64,000 bases of DNA from UBA6522 sp963664945 (GCA_963664945.1 OY761822.1:2728001-2792000), one strand, 5' to 3'. Shown: positions 53,026 to 62,138, counted from the stretch's first letter. Numbers and translations: made by a program. Notes: generated from the letters alone by a model not told the origin.

Positions 53026-53601
53026 ATGGCAACGGCGACAGCGACAGCGCTACCTGCCGGATTCACGGCGGCCGTGCTGCGGGTAAACGGCGACGAATAT
53101 CCCGTGGTATTCCCCACGCACCACACCTTGCTGGAGGTTCTGCGGGAGCGGTGCGGTCTGACGGGCACCAAGCACGGCTGCGAATTGGGCGAGTGCGGCG
53201 CGTGCGCGGTACGGGTGGACGGTGAAGCGGTTCTGTCGTGCCTGAAACTGGCCGTGGAGATTGGGGACCGCGCGGTGGAGACCGTCGAGGGACTGCAGCA
53301 CGGCAACGAGCTGCATCCGCTGCAAAGTGCGTTTGCCGATTTCGGCGCCGCGCAGTGCGGCTATTGCACGCCGGGCATCCTCATGGTCGCGAGCGCGTTG
53401 CTGGATCGAAACGACGATCCCGACGACGCCGAGATTTACGAGGCGCTGTCGGGCAACCTGTGCCGGTGTACGGGTTACCACCGGATCGTTACCGCGGTTC
53501 GCTGGGCCGGGGCGATGGCCAGAGGCGATGACTGGCGGCCGTCCGAGGATGGTTTCCACGGCGCCGATTCGCAGGTTCCGTTCGCAAAACGCGGAGAATG
53601 A
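53026..53601 (+). CDS. hcrC: 4-hydroxybenzoyl-CoA reductase, 2Fe-2S (gamma) subunit
   Basis: A 191-residue small subunit of a xanthine-oxidase-family enzyme. 'CELGECGACAVRVDGEAVLSC' (first part) holds the plant-type 2Fe-2S cluster and 'AQCGYCTPGILM' with 'GNLCRCTGYHRI' the second. ATG 53026 was selected; the frame opens earlier without a site. The gene order small-large-medium follows. Length is slightly longer than the usual ~160 residues because of N- and C-terminal tails. It transfers electrons between ferredoxin and the molybdenum site. Confidence 0.85.
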   Translation: MATATATALPAGFTAAVLRVNGDEYPVVFPTHHTLLEVLRERCGLTGTKHGCELGECGACAVRVDGEAVLSCLKLAVEIGDRAVETVEGLQHGNELHPLQSAFADFGAAQCGYCTPGILMVASALLDRNDDPDDAEIYEALSGNLCRCTGYHRIVTAVRWAGAMARGDDWRPSEDGFHGADSQVPFAKRGE

Positions 53602-53604
53602 GAG

Positions 53605-56157
53605 ATGGCCGCTAATCCGAAGGTGGAGGCCGTCGGCCGGGGAGCCGAGTCCGGCGAAGAATATCGGCTGATCGGCACGGCCTTTCGCCGCGTGGACGGG
53701 CGCGCCAAGGTGACCGGCCGGACGCAGTTCGCCGACGACCTGAATTTCCCGCGCATGGCCCACGTCAAGCTCGTGCGCAGCACCGTGCCTCATGCGCGGA
53801 TCAGAAACATCGACCTATCGGCGGCACAGGCAATGGAAGGCGTTCTGGGGACCTTGGTGGGAACCGAATTGCCGGATAAGTTCGGCATCCTGCCGGTTTC
53901 AGAGGACGAACACGCGCTGGCCGTGGACACGGTGCGTTTCGTCGGCGATCCCGTCGCAGCCGTCGCCGCGGTATCCGAGGACATCGCCCACGAGGCTGCG
54001 CTCGCGGTGAAGGTGGAGTACGAACTGCTGCCCACGATCTCGAACTTCAACGAGGCGCTGGCGACGCCCGAACCGCAGATGCACGACTACGCCGATGACG
54101 GCAACATCCACAAGAAGGTTTCCCTCAAGTTCGGCGAAGTGGAGGAGGGCTTCGAGGACGCGGATGTAATCCTTGAGGACACCTGCTATTTCGAAGGCAA
54201 TACCCATCTGGCCATGGAGCAGCACAGCGCCGTCGGCGTGCCGGAGGACGCCGGACGGGTGACGGTGTATTCGTCCACGCAGACGCCGCACTACGTTCAC
54301 AGGGCGCTGACCAAGGTGCTGGGACTGCCGGCATCGCGCATTCGCGTCGTCGCCTGCTCCAACGGCGGCGGTTTCGGCGGCAAGAGCGACCCGTTCAACC
54401 ACGAGATGGTGGTGGCCAAGCTGGCCCTGAAGCTCGGCCGCCCCTGCAAGGTGACGCTGACCCGCGAGGAAGTCTTCTACTGCCACCGCGGCCGCCACCC
54501 GGTGCTGATGCACTTGAAGACCGGTTTCAGGAAAGACGGCTCGATCACCTCGCAGCATCTGCGCACCGCGCTGGATGGCGGGGCCTTCGGGAGCTACGGC
54601 GTGGCCAGCACGTATTACACCGGCGCGTTGCAGACCACGACGTACCGGATTCCCAACTACTGGTTCGAGGGCGCCCGCGCCTTCACCAACAAGCCGCCCT
54701 GCGGGCCGAAGCGCGGCCACGGCACGCCGCAGCCCCGGTTCGCGTTCGAGGTGCACCTGGACAAGGCGGCCCACCACCTGGGCATCGACCCCGCCGAGTT
54801 GCGGCTCAGGAATCTGCAGCCGCCCGACTCGGTGACGGCGAACTGGCTTCGCATCGGCTCGATCGAGCTTCGCGAGTGCATCGAGGCCGTGGTGCGGGGC
54901 AGCGGCTGGAAGGAGCGCTACGGCAAGTTGCCGGAAGGCCGGGGATTGGGCCTTGCCTGCGGCGCCTATCTCTGCGGGGCCGGCTTGCCGATCTACTGGA
55001 ACCACATGCCGCAGTCGGGCGTGCAGATCAAGCTGGACCGCAGCGGGTGCGTGGCGGTCTTTTGCGGTGAGAGCGAGATCGGCCAGGGTTCGGACTCGGT
55101 TCTCGCCGCCATCGTCGCGGAGGTTCTGGGCATCGAGCTTGAGGACATCCGGCTGTGCGTGGGCGATACGGATCTGACTCCGGTGGACCTGGGTAGCTAC
55201 TCCTCAAGGGTCACCATGATGGTGGGCCATGCCGCCATGCAGGCCGCGGAGCGCGCCCGCGACACTATTGCGAAGGCCGTCGCGGCGCAGTTGCGAGTGT
55301 CCGAGGCGGAGCTGGTATTCGCCGACCGTCGCGTCTTCCCCGCGGGCGATCCGGATAACGGCCTCGATTTCGATGCAGCCGTGGTGGCGGCCGAGGCTCG
55401 CTACGGCACGCTCGGTGCCACCGGTTCCTACATTCCGCCCCGCGCGCCCGGCCGCTACCGCGGCTCGGGAGTGGGACCGTCGCCGACCTATTCCTATTCC
55501 GCCGCCGTGGTCGAGGTGGAAGTGGATCCGGCAACGGGGGTATACGACTGCAAGCACGTCTGGATGGCCCACGATATCGGTCAGGCCATCAATCCGGTGC
55601 TGGCCCTGGGCCAGATCGAAGGCAGCATCTACATGGGCCTCGGCGAGGCGATGATGGAGGAGCAGGTGTTCCGGCGCCTGCCGAAGAAGCTGTCCTCCGC
55701 GCTGGTCCACAAGATGCCCTCGCTGCTGGAGTACAAGAGCCCCGGATTCCACGACATGCCCGGCATAACCAGCTACATGATCGAATCCAGGGACGAGCGC
55801 GCGCCCATGGGCGCCAAGGAAGTCGGGCAGGGTCCGCTTCTGCCGATCATGCCGGCGGTCGTAAACGGCATCTTCGATGCGGTCGGAGTGCGCGTCGACC
55901 AGGTTCCGGCGACCCCTGAACTGGTCCTGAAGGCGCTGGAAGCCAGGGCCAGGGGGCGTCCGGCGCGAGTCGGCCCGACCCGGTTCCCCAAGGTGGATTA
56001 CGGCACGCCGATCGAGGTGCCGACCCCGGAACAGGGCGGCGATGGGCGCGCCAGACACGATCCGAAACATCGTGGATTGCGTTCGGCGTCCGGCACCATG
56101 AGGGAACGCGAAGCGGCCTTGAAGGAGCGGCGCAGTGCTACGCTTACCACCGCTTGA
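53605..56157 (+). CDS. hcrA: 4-hydroxybenzoyl-CoA reductase, molybdopterin (alpha) subunit
   Basis: An 850-residue molybdenum-binding subunit; HcrA of Thauera is about 770, so this copy has a longer C-terminus. 'TGRTQFADDLNFPRMAHVKL' and 'VAVVRFVGDPVA'-like text open the fold; 'SNGGGFGGKSD' binds the cofactor, 'GESEIGQGSDSVLAAIVAEV' follows, and 'GAKEVGQGPLLPIMPAVVNG' carries the Glu of the active site. It removes the phenolic hydroxyl of 4-hydroxybenzoyl-CoA to give benzoyl-CoA. The last 120 nt overlap the start region of hcrB by 23 nt. Generic xanthine dehydrogenase is the alternative, weakened by the hcrB cluster motif. Confidence 0.83.
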   Translation: MAANPKVEAVGRGAESGEEYRLIGTAFRRVDGRAKVTGRTQFADDLNFPRMAHVKLVRSTVPHARIRNIDLSAAQAMEGVLGTLVGTELPDKFGILPVSEDEHALAVDTVRFVGDPVAAVAAVSEDIAHEAALAVKVEYELLPTISNFNEALATPEPQMHDYADDGNIHKKVSLKFGEVEEGFEDADVILEDTCYFEGNTHLAMEQHSAVGVPEDAGRVTVYSSTQTPHYVHRALTKVLGLPASRIRVVACSNGGGFGGKSDPFNHEMVVAKLALKLGRPCKVTLTREEVFYCHRGRHPVLMHLKTGFRKDGSITSQHLRTALDGGAFGSYGVASTYYTGALQTTTYRIPNYWFEGARAFTNKPPCGPKRGHGTPQPRFAFEVHLDKAAHHLGIDPAELRLRNLQPPDSVTANWLRIGSIELRECIEAVVRGSGWKERYGKLPEGRGLGLACGAYLCGAGLPIYWNHMPQSGVQIKLDRSGCVAVFCGESEIGQGSDSVLAAIVAEVLGIELEDIRLCVGDTDLTPVDLGSYSSRVTMMVGHAAMQAAERARDTIAKAVAAQLRVSEAELVFADRRVFPAGDPDNGLDFDAAVVAAEARYGTLGATGSYIPPRAPGRYRGSGVGPSPTYSYSAAVVEVEVDPATGVYDCKHVWMAHDIGQAINPVLALGQIEGSIYMGLGEAMMEEQVFRRLPKKLSSALVHKMPSLLEYKSPGFHDMPGITSYMIESRDERAPMGAKEVGQGPLLPIMPAVVNGIFDAVGVRVDQVPATPELVLKALEARARGRPARVGPTRFPKVDYGTPIEVPTPEQGGDGRARHDPKHRGLRSASGTMREREAALKERRSATLTTA

Positions 56158-57181
56158 GTTCAGCGCGCCGACGAGCCTGGACGAGGCGCTGGCCGCATTG
56201 GAGGGCGGCGGCGCGAACGGCGGCGGCCGGGTCCGGCTGGTGGCTGGCGGCACGGATCTGTGGCCCAACATGAAGCGCCGCCACCAGCGGGCCGAGACCG
56301 TCGTCAGCCTGATGTCCATCGGCGAATTGCGCGCCATCGGGCAGACTTCCCGGGGACTGGCCATCGGCTCGACGGCGACCCTTACGGAAGTGCTTCGCAA
56401 CCCCGCGGTCCGCGACCGGTATCCGGGATTCGCCCGCGCCGTGGCAGCCATTTCCTCGCCGCCCCTGCGCAACATGGGCACGCTGGGCGGCAACCTTTGC
56501 GTGGATACCCGCTGCACGTACTACAACCAGACCGAGGAATGGCGCCGCTCCATCGACTACTGCATGAAGGAGCAGGGCACGATCTGCTGGGTGGCCACCA
56601 ACTCGCCGCGCTGCTGGGCTCACTCCGCCAGCGACGCCGCGCCCATGCTGTGTGCGCTGGGCGCCCGGATCAGGCTCATTTCCCCCGAAGGCGAAAGGGA
56701 GATTGCCCTGTCCGACTTTTATCGAGACGACGGCATCGACTACCTCGGCATGCGTCCCGGTGAAATCCTGACGCGGGTGATCGTCCCGGCCGACGCCGGC
56801 AGGGAACATTGCCGGTCGGCGTTCTGGAAGCTGCGGCGCAGGGGGTCCATCGACTTTTCGGTGTTGTCCGTGGCCGTCGCTCTCTGGATGGACGAGCGGA
56901 AGGTGGTCGACCGCGCGGCGGTTTATCTCGGCGCCGTGGGCTCAAGTCCCGTGGCCGTCGGAGCCGCACAGGAACTGCTGGCGGGCAAACCGCTCGACGA
57001 GGATCTGATCGCGGCGGTGGCCCGGCGGGCACGCACCGAGGCTACGCCCCTGGACAACACCGACTTCGTGCCGGCATGGCGGGGCAAGATGGCCGAGCAC
57101 TATACCCATGCCGCGCTCTGCGATGCCGCCGGGCTGCCGGTGCGGCGGCAGGCCCCCAGGCACGGATTGACAGTGGTCTGA
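56135..57181 (+). CDS. hcrB: 4-hydroxybenzoyl-CoA reductase, FAD and 4Fe-4S (beta) subunit
   Basis: A 348-residue FAD-binding subunit. GTG 56135 with AAGGAG before it overlaps hcrA. 'LVAGGTDLWPNMKRR' and 'MGTLGGNLCVDTRC' bind FAD. The decisive trait is an insert with cysteines in 'NLCVDTRC', 'SIDYC', 'GTICW' and 'SPRCW': this matches the extra 4Fe-4S cluster found only in 4-hydroxybenzoyl-CoA reductases within the xanthine oxidase family. The cluster lets electrons enter from low-potential ferredoxin. This supports the substrate assignment of all three subunits. Confidence 0.88.
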   Translation: MLRLPPLEFSAPTSLDEALAALEGGGANGGGRVRLVAGGTDLWPNMKRRHQRAETVVSLMSIGELRAIGQTSRGLAIGSTATLTEVLRNPAVRDRYPGFARAVAAISSPPLRNMGTLGGNLCVDTRCTYYNQTEEWRRSIDYCMKEQGTICWVATNSPRCWAHSASDAAPMLCALGARIRLISPEGEREIALSDFYRDDGIDYLGMRPGEILTRVIVPADAGREHCRSAFWKLRRRGSIDFSVLSVAVALWMDERKVVDRAAVYLGAVGSSPVAVGAAQELLAGKPLDEDLIAAVARRARTEATPLDNTDFVPAWRGKMAEHYTHAALCDAAGLPVRRQAPRHGLTVV

Positions 57182-57356
57182 GCCCGAATTCGCTCTGCAA
57201 GGTTGCGTAGGACAGGCCCGCGGCCTTTGGAAGGTGCGGTGTACCGATACAGAACCACTTGAAATAGCAGAACCACTTGAAATAGTTGGGGTAGAAGACG
57301 ATTGCGGCCTGGTCCATGTCGCCCCTTTCGACGGATATCTCGATTTCATGTTTCAT
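57182..57356 (-). pseudogene. 5' remnant of a hotdog-fold acyl-CoA thioesterase (4-hydroxybenzoyl-CoA type)
   Basis: ATG 57356 starts 'MKHEIEISVERGDMDQAAIV' and then 'FYPNYFKWF', the N-terminal signature of the 4-hydroxybenzoyl-CoA thioesterase family (D near the catalytic site, FYPNY). An 18-bp tandem duplication inserts an extra 'CYFKWF'. About 55 codons on the frame runs into the antisense strand of hcrB, so the rest of the gene (normally ~140 residues) is gone. The thioesterase would have competed with the reductase for the same substrate. Confidence 0.7.
57250..57285. repeat. 18-bp tandem duplication in the thioesterase remnant
   Basis: CAGAACCACTTGAAATAG occurs twice, at 57250-57267 and 57268-57285, duplicating six codons in frame. 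Confidence 0.9.
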
Positions 57357-57499
57357 GGCTCTTATCATGTCGCTGTCCACTTGGCTCATTTCACCCGCAA
57401 CCGTCGCGACGGCGTTGACGCGCCACCGCGCGAGTCGGCGGTCGCAGGTGGGGATGGGCGAGACAGTTTTGTAAATCGGTTTGTAAATCGGGAGCGTTT

Positions 57500-59596
57500 A
57501 TGGGCGTCGTCAGCTTGTCGGTCCAGGATCGTCTGGCCATTGTCACGATCGACAATCCACCGGTAAACGCGTTGTCCCACGCCGTGCGCGCGGGCATCGT
57601 CTCGGCGTTGGATGAGGCGGTCGGGGCCGGCGCAAACGCCGCCGTGTTGCACTGCGAGGGGCGCACCTTCGTCGCCGGCGCCGATATCCGCGAATTCGGC
57701 AAGCCGCCGCAATCGCCCTGGCTTCCCGAGGTGATCGCCCGCATCGAGGCGTTCGAGGGGCCCGTCGTGGCCGCGCTCCATGGCACGACCCTCGGCGGCG
57801 GCCTGGAACTCGCGCTGGGCTGCCACAATCGAATCGCCGTGCCGTCCGCGCGAGTCGGGTTTCCGGAGGTGAATCTCGGCCTGATTCCGGGCGCCGGAGG
57901 CACCCAGCGTACGCCGAGGCTCATCGGCGCGGAGCGCGCCCTGGACATGATGATCTCCGGCAAGCCGGTGACTGCCGCGGTGGCGGCTCAGGCGGGCATC
58001 GTCGACCGGCTCGTGGAAGATGGCGATCTGCTCGACGCAGCCATCGGCTACGCCCGGGAACTGGTTTCGCTCGGCGAACGTCCGCGCCGCATCAGAGATC
58101 TTGCAGTGGAACCCGCGGGCGCGGACTTCTTCAGCGAATACCGGCAGAAGATCGCCCGCAGGACACGCGGCCTCTTGTCGCCGGAGCGGATCGTGCGCTG
58201 CGTCGAGGCGGCGATCGAATTACCCATCGACGAGGCGCTGGCGCAGGAGCGCGCGTATTTCTCCGAGTGCATGGCGTCGCCGCAGTCCAGCGCGCTGCGT
58301 CATCTCTTCTTCGCCGAGCGCCAGGCAGCGAAACCGCCTCCGGATGTCAGTGCCACCGACGCCGGCGGGAAGATCGCCCGCGTCGCGGTCATCGGCGCGG
58401 GAACGATGGGCGCCGGGATCGCCTATAGCTGCCTGGGAGCGGGCTACCGGGTCACCGTGCTGGACAATGACGAGGCGGGTCTTGCCCGGGGTCGACGCAC
58501 CATTGAGGCTTTGTACGCGGGTGGCGTGAAACGAGGCCGCGTGAGCGAGGCAGCCAGGGTGGACGGGCTGGGCCGCCTGTCGACGGCTCGGTCGTACGAT
58601 GCCGTGGCCGACGCGGACCTGGTGATCGAGGCGGTGTTCGAGAACATGGCGGTCAAGCAGAAGGTGTTCGCCCGCCTCGACGAGGTCTGCCGGGCGGACG
58701 CCATACTGGCGACCAACACCTCGACGCTGGACGTGGATCAGATCGCCGCAGCCACGAAGCGGCCGGGCAGGGTGATCGGCACGCATTTCTTCAGCCCGGC
58801 GCACATCATGCGGCTGGTCGAGATCGTCCGCGGCGCGGCGACCGAGGATTCGGTAATCGTTGCCGCGCTGGCGCTTGCCAGGCGGCTGCGCAAGGTGGCG
58901 GTGACCGTCGGCAACTGCTTCGGCTTTGTCGGCAACCGGATGCTCTACGGGTACGGCCGCGAAAGCCAGTTGCTGCTGCTGGAGGGGGCCGCGCCGGAGC
59001 ACATCGACGCTGCGCTGCAGGACTGGGGCATGGCCATGGGCCCGCACGCCGTGGGCGATCTGGCCGGCCTGGACGTGGGGCACGCGGTGCGCCGGGAACG
59101 TACCGACCTGCCTGACGATCCGCGCTTCTACAGGATCGCCGATGCGCTGGTGGAAGCCGGCCGGCTCGGCCAGAAGACGGGCAAAGGGATGTACCTCTAC
59201 GAACCGGGATCCCGCAAGCCGCTTCCGGACCCGGAGGTCAAGGCGCTGATCGCCCGCGAAGCGGCGGCGCTGGGTGTAGAGCAGAGGGACATCGGCGCGC
59301 AGGAAATCGTCGAACGATGCATCTACGCGCTGATTGTCGAGGGCGCCCGGATCCTGGAGGAGGAAATCGCGAGCCGTTCCGGCGATATCGACGTCGTCTG
59401 GGTCAACGGCTACGGATTCCCGCGCTACCGCGGAGGGCCCATGCATTATGCAGACCACATTGGTGTCGACAGGGTGTACGCGAAGGTCTGCGAATTCCGC
59501 GACCGGTTCGGGACGATGTACTGGGAAATTCCGAACCTGCTCGAAGATCTGGGCCGCCGCGGCGGCAAGTTTGCGGATGTGCAGCCAGCGGGTTAG
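57500..59596 (+). CDS. Bifunctional enoyl-CoA hydratase / 3-hydroxyacyl-CoA dehydrogenase
   Basis: A 698-residue FadJ-like protein. Residues 1-270 are a crotonase domain with 'GRTFVAGADIREFG' and 'LHGTTLGGGLELALGC', then 'FPEVNLGLIPGAGGTQRTPR' containing the catalytic Glu. Residues ~290-480 are the NAD domain ('VAVIGAGTMGAGIAYSC', 'TNTSTLDVDQIA', 'IGTHFFSPAHIMRLVEIV'); the C-terminal dehydrogenase domains follow. It catalyses two beta-oxidation steps, fitting the breakdown of dehydroadipyl-CoA made after BoxC. GGGAG precedes ATG 57500. Same strand as the cluster but separated from hcrB by the thioesterase remnant. Confidence 0.93.
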   Translation: MGVVSLSVQDRLAIVTIDNPPVNALSHAVRAGIVSALDEAVGAGANAAVLHCEGRTFVAGADIREFGKPPQSPWLPEVIARIEAFEGPVVAALHGTTLGGGLELALGCHNRIAVPSARVGFPEVNLGLIPGAGGTQRTPRLIGAERALDMMISGKPVTAAVAAQAGIVDRLVEDGDLLDAAIGYARELVSLGERPRRIRDLAVEPAGADFFSEYRQKIARRTRGLLSPERIVRCVEAAIELPIDEALAQERAYFSECMASPQSSALRHLFFAERQAAKPPPDVSATDAGGKIARVAVIGAGTMGAGIAYSCLGAGYRVTVLDNDEAGLARGRRTIEALYAGGVKRGRVSEAARVDGLGRLSTARSYDAVADADLVIEAVFENMAVKQKVFARLDEVCRADAILATNTSTLDVDQIAAATKRPGRVIGTHFFSPAHIMRLVEIVRGAATEDSVIVAALALARRLRKVAVTVGNCFGFVGNRMLYGYGRESQLLLLEGAAPEHIDAALQDWGMAMGPHAVGDLAGLDVGHAVRRERTDLPDDPRFYRIADALVEAGRLGQKTGKGMYLYEPGSRKPLPDPEVKALIAREAAALGVEQRDIGAQEIVERCIYALIVEGARILEEEIASRSGDIDVVWVNGYGFPRYRGGPMHYADHIGVDRVYAKVCEFRDRFGTMYWEIPNLLEDLGRRGGKFADVQPAG

Positions 59597-59737
59597 CAGA
59601 CTGAAGCCGTCGGGGCAGTTGACCGAAGCCGGTGGGTCAGCAGACTGAAGCCGGCGCGTCAGCGACTTGAGGCGAAAGTCCCGCGTTGCACCGGGACCGT
59701 CAAGGCGCCCGGCCGGTGAGGCGCGAGGCGCCGGCGC

Positions 59738-60994
59738 CTAAGGTTGCGCGCCCTGCGCAGTTGCCGCGAATGCTTCCACTTCGCGCCAGACGCGCAGCAG
59801 GTTGCCGCCCCACAGCTTGGCGATGTCCTCCTCGCTGTAGCCGCGTCGCACCAGCTCCAGGGTGACGTTGGCCGTCTCGGACGCATCCCACCAGCCGAGA
59901 ACCCCGCCGCCGCCGTCAAAGTCCGAACTCAGGCCCACGTGGTCGATGCCGATCAGATCGACGGCGTAGTCCACGTGATCGATGAAGTCGCCCACGTCCG
60001 CGTAGCCAATCTCCTCCAGCCTCGCCGTGGCCTCGGCCTGCTGCTCGTCGGTCAGCGTGAACCAACCCCGCATGTTCGCGATGCCATAGTCGCTCAGGAG
60101 GGCGGATGTCGCCTGCTGCAATTCGGGAGTGAATTCCTTCACGAACACGCTCAGCGCGGTGGCTTGCATGACACCGCCGTTGTCGCGTAGCGCCAGCAGC
60201 GTCTCGTCGTCCATGTTGCGTGGGTGGTTGGTCACCGCAAGCGTGTTGGAGTGCGATGCGATCACCGGGGCGCGTGACAGGCGAATCGCGTCCAGTGCCG
60301 CGGCTCTTGAGATATGCGAGATGTCCACCATGATGCCCAGCCGGTTCATCTCCGCGATGACCTGCTCGCCGAACTCGCTGATGCCGTCGTGCTCCGATTC
60401 CACATCGCCCAGGTCCATACGGGCCTGGGCGGAGTCGGCGATGTCGTTGTGGCCATTGTGGGCGAGCGTCACGTAACGCGCGCCGAGGTCGTGGTAGCGT
60501 TGCAGGGTAGACAGGTCGCGGCCGATCACGTAGCCGTTCTCGATACCGATGGCCGCCACCAGCTTGCCTTCGGCGTGAATGCGCTGGACATCGTCGGCCG
60601 TATAGGCGATTTCGATCAGGTCGGGATACATCTCCTCCGCCATTCGATGGATGGCATCAAACTTCGTCATAGCATCGGCCTGTGCCTGGGCGTAATTCTC
60701 GGGTGTACGCCGGGTCTGGCCGACATAGACGATAAAGAAAGCCGCATCGAGACCGCCGGCGCGCATCTTCCGCAGGTTCAACTGGCGGCGGGCATCGAGC
60801 GGGTCGACCGCTTCGGTTGCGAAGTTGGGCGGGATATCGTCGTGACTGTCGATGGTCATCACCGCCTCATGGATGGCGAGTGCGCGGTCGTTCTGCATTG
60901 CTACGTCATCCTCCGGGGGTTGTATCTGAGCGTTCGCGTCCATCGCGAGCAGCAAGAGCGCCGTGGCCCAGTATCCGCGTTTTCCTTTATTCAT
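59738..60994 (-). CDS. Exported membrane dipeptidase (renal dipeptidase family)
   Basis: A 418-residue zinc peptidase. ATG 60994 starts a signal peptide ending in ANAQ; the longer frame to 61120 was rejected. 'TIDSHDDIPPNF' is the HxD metal motif, 'GIENGYVIG' holds the bridging Glu, and 'YVTLAHNGHNDIADSA' and 'VDISHISRAAALDA' the metal-binding His residues; 'PVIASHSN' follows. Such enzymes cleave dipeptides with a preference for D- or dehydro-residues, or act in beta-lactam turnover. Secretion points to periplasmic peptide scavenging. No operon partner is evident. Confidence 0.92.
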   Translation of the reverse strand: MNKGKRGYWATALLLLAMDANAQIQPPEDDVAMQNDRALAIHEAVMTIDSHDDIPPNFATEAVDPLDARRQLNLRKMRAGGLDAAFFIVYVGQTRRTPENYAQAQADAMTKFDAIHRMAEEMYPDLIEIAYTADDVQRIHAEGKLVAAIGIENGYVIGRDLSTLQRYHDLGARYVTLAHNGHNDIADSAQARMDLGDVESEHDGISEFGEQVIAEMNRLGIMVDISHISRAAALDAIRLSRAPVIASHSNTLAVTNHPRNMDDETLLALRDNGGVMQATALSVFVKEFTPELQQATSALLSDYGIANMRGWFTLTDEQQAEATARLEEIGYADVGDFIDHVDYAVDLIGIDHVGLSSDFDGGGGVLGWWDASETANVTLELVRRGYSEEDIAKLWGGNLLRVWREVEAFAATAQGAQP

Positions 60995-61224
60995 CGTTTG
61001 GCGCCTTGTCCGGCATGCTCGAAGTGCAGCCCGATTATAAGTCCTGACGGCGCGTGTCCGGGTGCGATCGCCACGATCCGGGGTTACGCTCGGCGCGCCA
61101 TGTGCTGTCGATTCACCCACAGGCCGTCGCGCTTGATCCCTGGCCCGCGGAGGAGATCGCGTTCCAGGCAGTGACAGCCCGGGTCAACAAGGGTTCGAAT
61201 GATGATCCCGGTTGCGTGGAGCCC

Positions 61225-61272
61225 TTGACCGCATGGTCGTGCGGCGTATACATACCTTGAAGTATGAGGTAT
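61225..61272 (+). promoter_or_regulatory. padR promoter and overlapping palindrome
   Basis: TTGACC (61225-61230) and TATACA (61247-61252), separated by 16 bp, make a good promoter. ATACCT (61252-61257) and AGGTAT (61267-61272) form an inverted repeat over the expected transcription start, and CATAC/GTATG lie nested in it. This is a likely PadR autorepression site. The 312-bp gap 60995-61306 between the dipeptidase and padR contains no gene. Confidence 0.55.
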
Positions 61273-61306
61273 AGTGGCGGCATTCAATGTCAGGGTGCTT
61301 GCTGCC

Positions 61307-61645
61307 ATGGGTAAGACCAATCCTCCCTTCATGACCGGTGTTCCCGAACTCCTGGTGCTCCGGTTGCTGTCCCAGCGCGAGATGTACGGCTACGAGCTGG
61401 TCAAGTCCGTACGCGTGGTGACCAGCGAGGCGATTTCGCTGGGAGAAGGCGTGATCTACCCGGTGCTGCACGGCTTGGAGAAGGCCGGGGCACTGACCGC
61501 AAAGCGCAAGCCGGTCAACGGCCGCACGCGGGTCTACTATTCGGTCACGCCGGTGGGCCGCGACCGGTTGGAGCGGCTCAGCGGCGAGTGGGACCGGATC
61601 AGCGCGGGCGTGGATTCCGCTCTTGGAGAGGCCGGGCTTGCCTGA
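61307..61645 (+). CDS. PadR-family transcriptional regulator
   Basis: A 112-residue winged-helix protein. 'VPELLVLRLLSQREMYGYEL' opens the domain, followed by 'EGVIYPVLHGLEKAGALTAK' and 'GRTRVYYSVTPVGRDRLERL', the classic PadR blocks with the beta-wing. I chose ATG 61307; a GTG at 61274 lies within the promoter palindrome. It probably represses its own operon and responds to a small ligand or stress. The next gene overlaps its stop by 8 nt, as for PadR-HAAS pairs that control membrane stress. Confidence 0.9.
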   Translation: MGKTNPPFMTGVPELLVLRLLSQREMYGYELVKSVRVVTSEAISLGEGVIYPVLHGLEKAGALTAKRKPVNGRTRVYYSVTPVGRDRLERLSGEWDRISAGVDSALGEAGLA

Positions 61646-62093
61646 TAATCGGAATTCGGCGCGCTTGAGGGAATTCAGGGCCTTGAGGCGGGCTCTGGTC
61701 CGCGGCGGCGTGGCGCCCGCGATAGTCACCCGGGCCCTGGCCGAGCTCCACGATCACTACGAAGACCTGGAATCCGAGGTGCTGGCGTCGGGATGTCCTC
61801 CCGAGGAGGCGTCCGCCGATGTGATGGCAAGGCTGGGTTCGGGCCGCGTGCTGGCGCGGGAGGTCCTGCGGCACCCGGAATTCCAGTCATGGGCCTTTCG
61901 TTGGTCCTGGGTCCCCGCCGTGCTGCGGCAGGTTCTCGTCGTGATCTCGCTGGCGTCCATTCCCGTCTTGGTCGTTGTGTCGAGGGGGCCGGTCATCGCG
62001 CGTTGGTGCGTTTCCGCCGGCCTGGCCATGCTCGCGACCGGGGGGATGTTCCTGCTGCTGGCGCGAATGCTGATCGGGCGGCTGCCGATCTGA
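61638..62093 (+). CDS. HAAS-like membrane partner of PadR
   Basis: A 151-residue protein. TTG 61638 lies 9 nt after GGAG and overlaps the padR stop; TTG 61623 is an alternative. The N-terminal ~85 residues are soluble and helical ('LHDHYEDLESEVLASGCPPE', 'EASADVMARLGSGRVLAREV'), as in the HAAS/DUF1700 module. Two transmembrane helices follow ('VLVVISLASIPVLVVVS', 'AMLATGGMFLLLARM'). Such proteins are coupled to PadR regulators and may sense the membrane. No third gene follows on this strand. Confidence 0.75.
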   Translation: MPDNRNSARLREFRALRRALVRGGVAPAIVTRALAELHDHYEDLESEVLASGCPPEEASADVMARLGSGRVLAREVLRHPEFQSWAFRWSWVPAVLRQVLVVISLASIPVLVVVSRGPVIARWCVSAGLAMLATGGMFLLLARMLIGRLPI

Positions 62094-62138
62094 CCCGATT
62101 GGTTCGGCGACGTGACGACATGCGGCGAATCGGGCCGC

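Noticed and set aside
53605..56157. Generic xanthine dehydrogenase or aldehyde oxidase
   Set aside because: The adjacent beta subunit has the extra 4Fe-4S cysteine insert of 4-hydroxybenzoyl-CoA reductases and the genes lie in a Box cluster.
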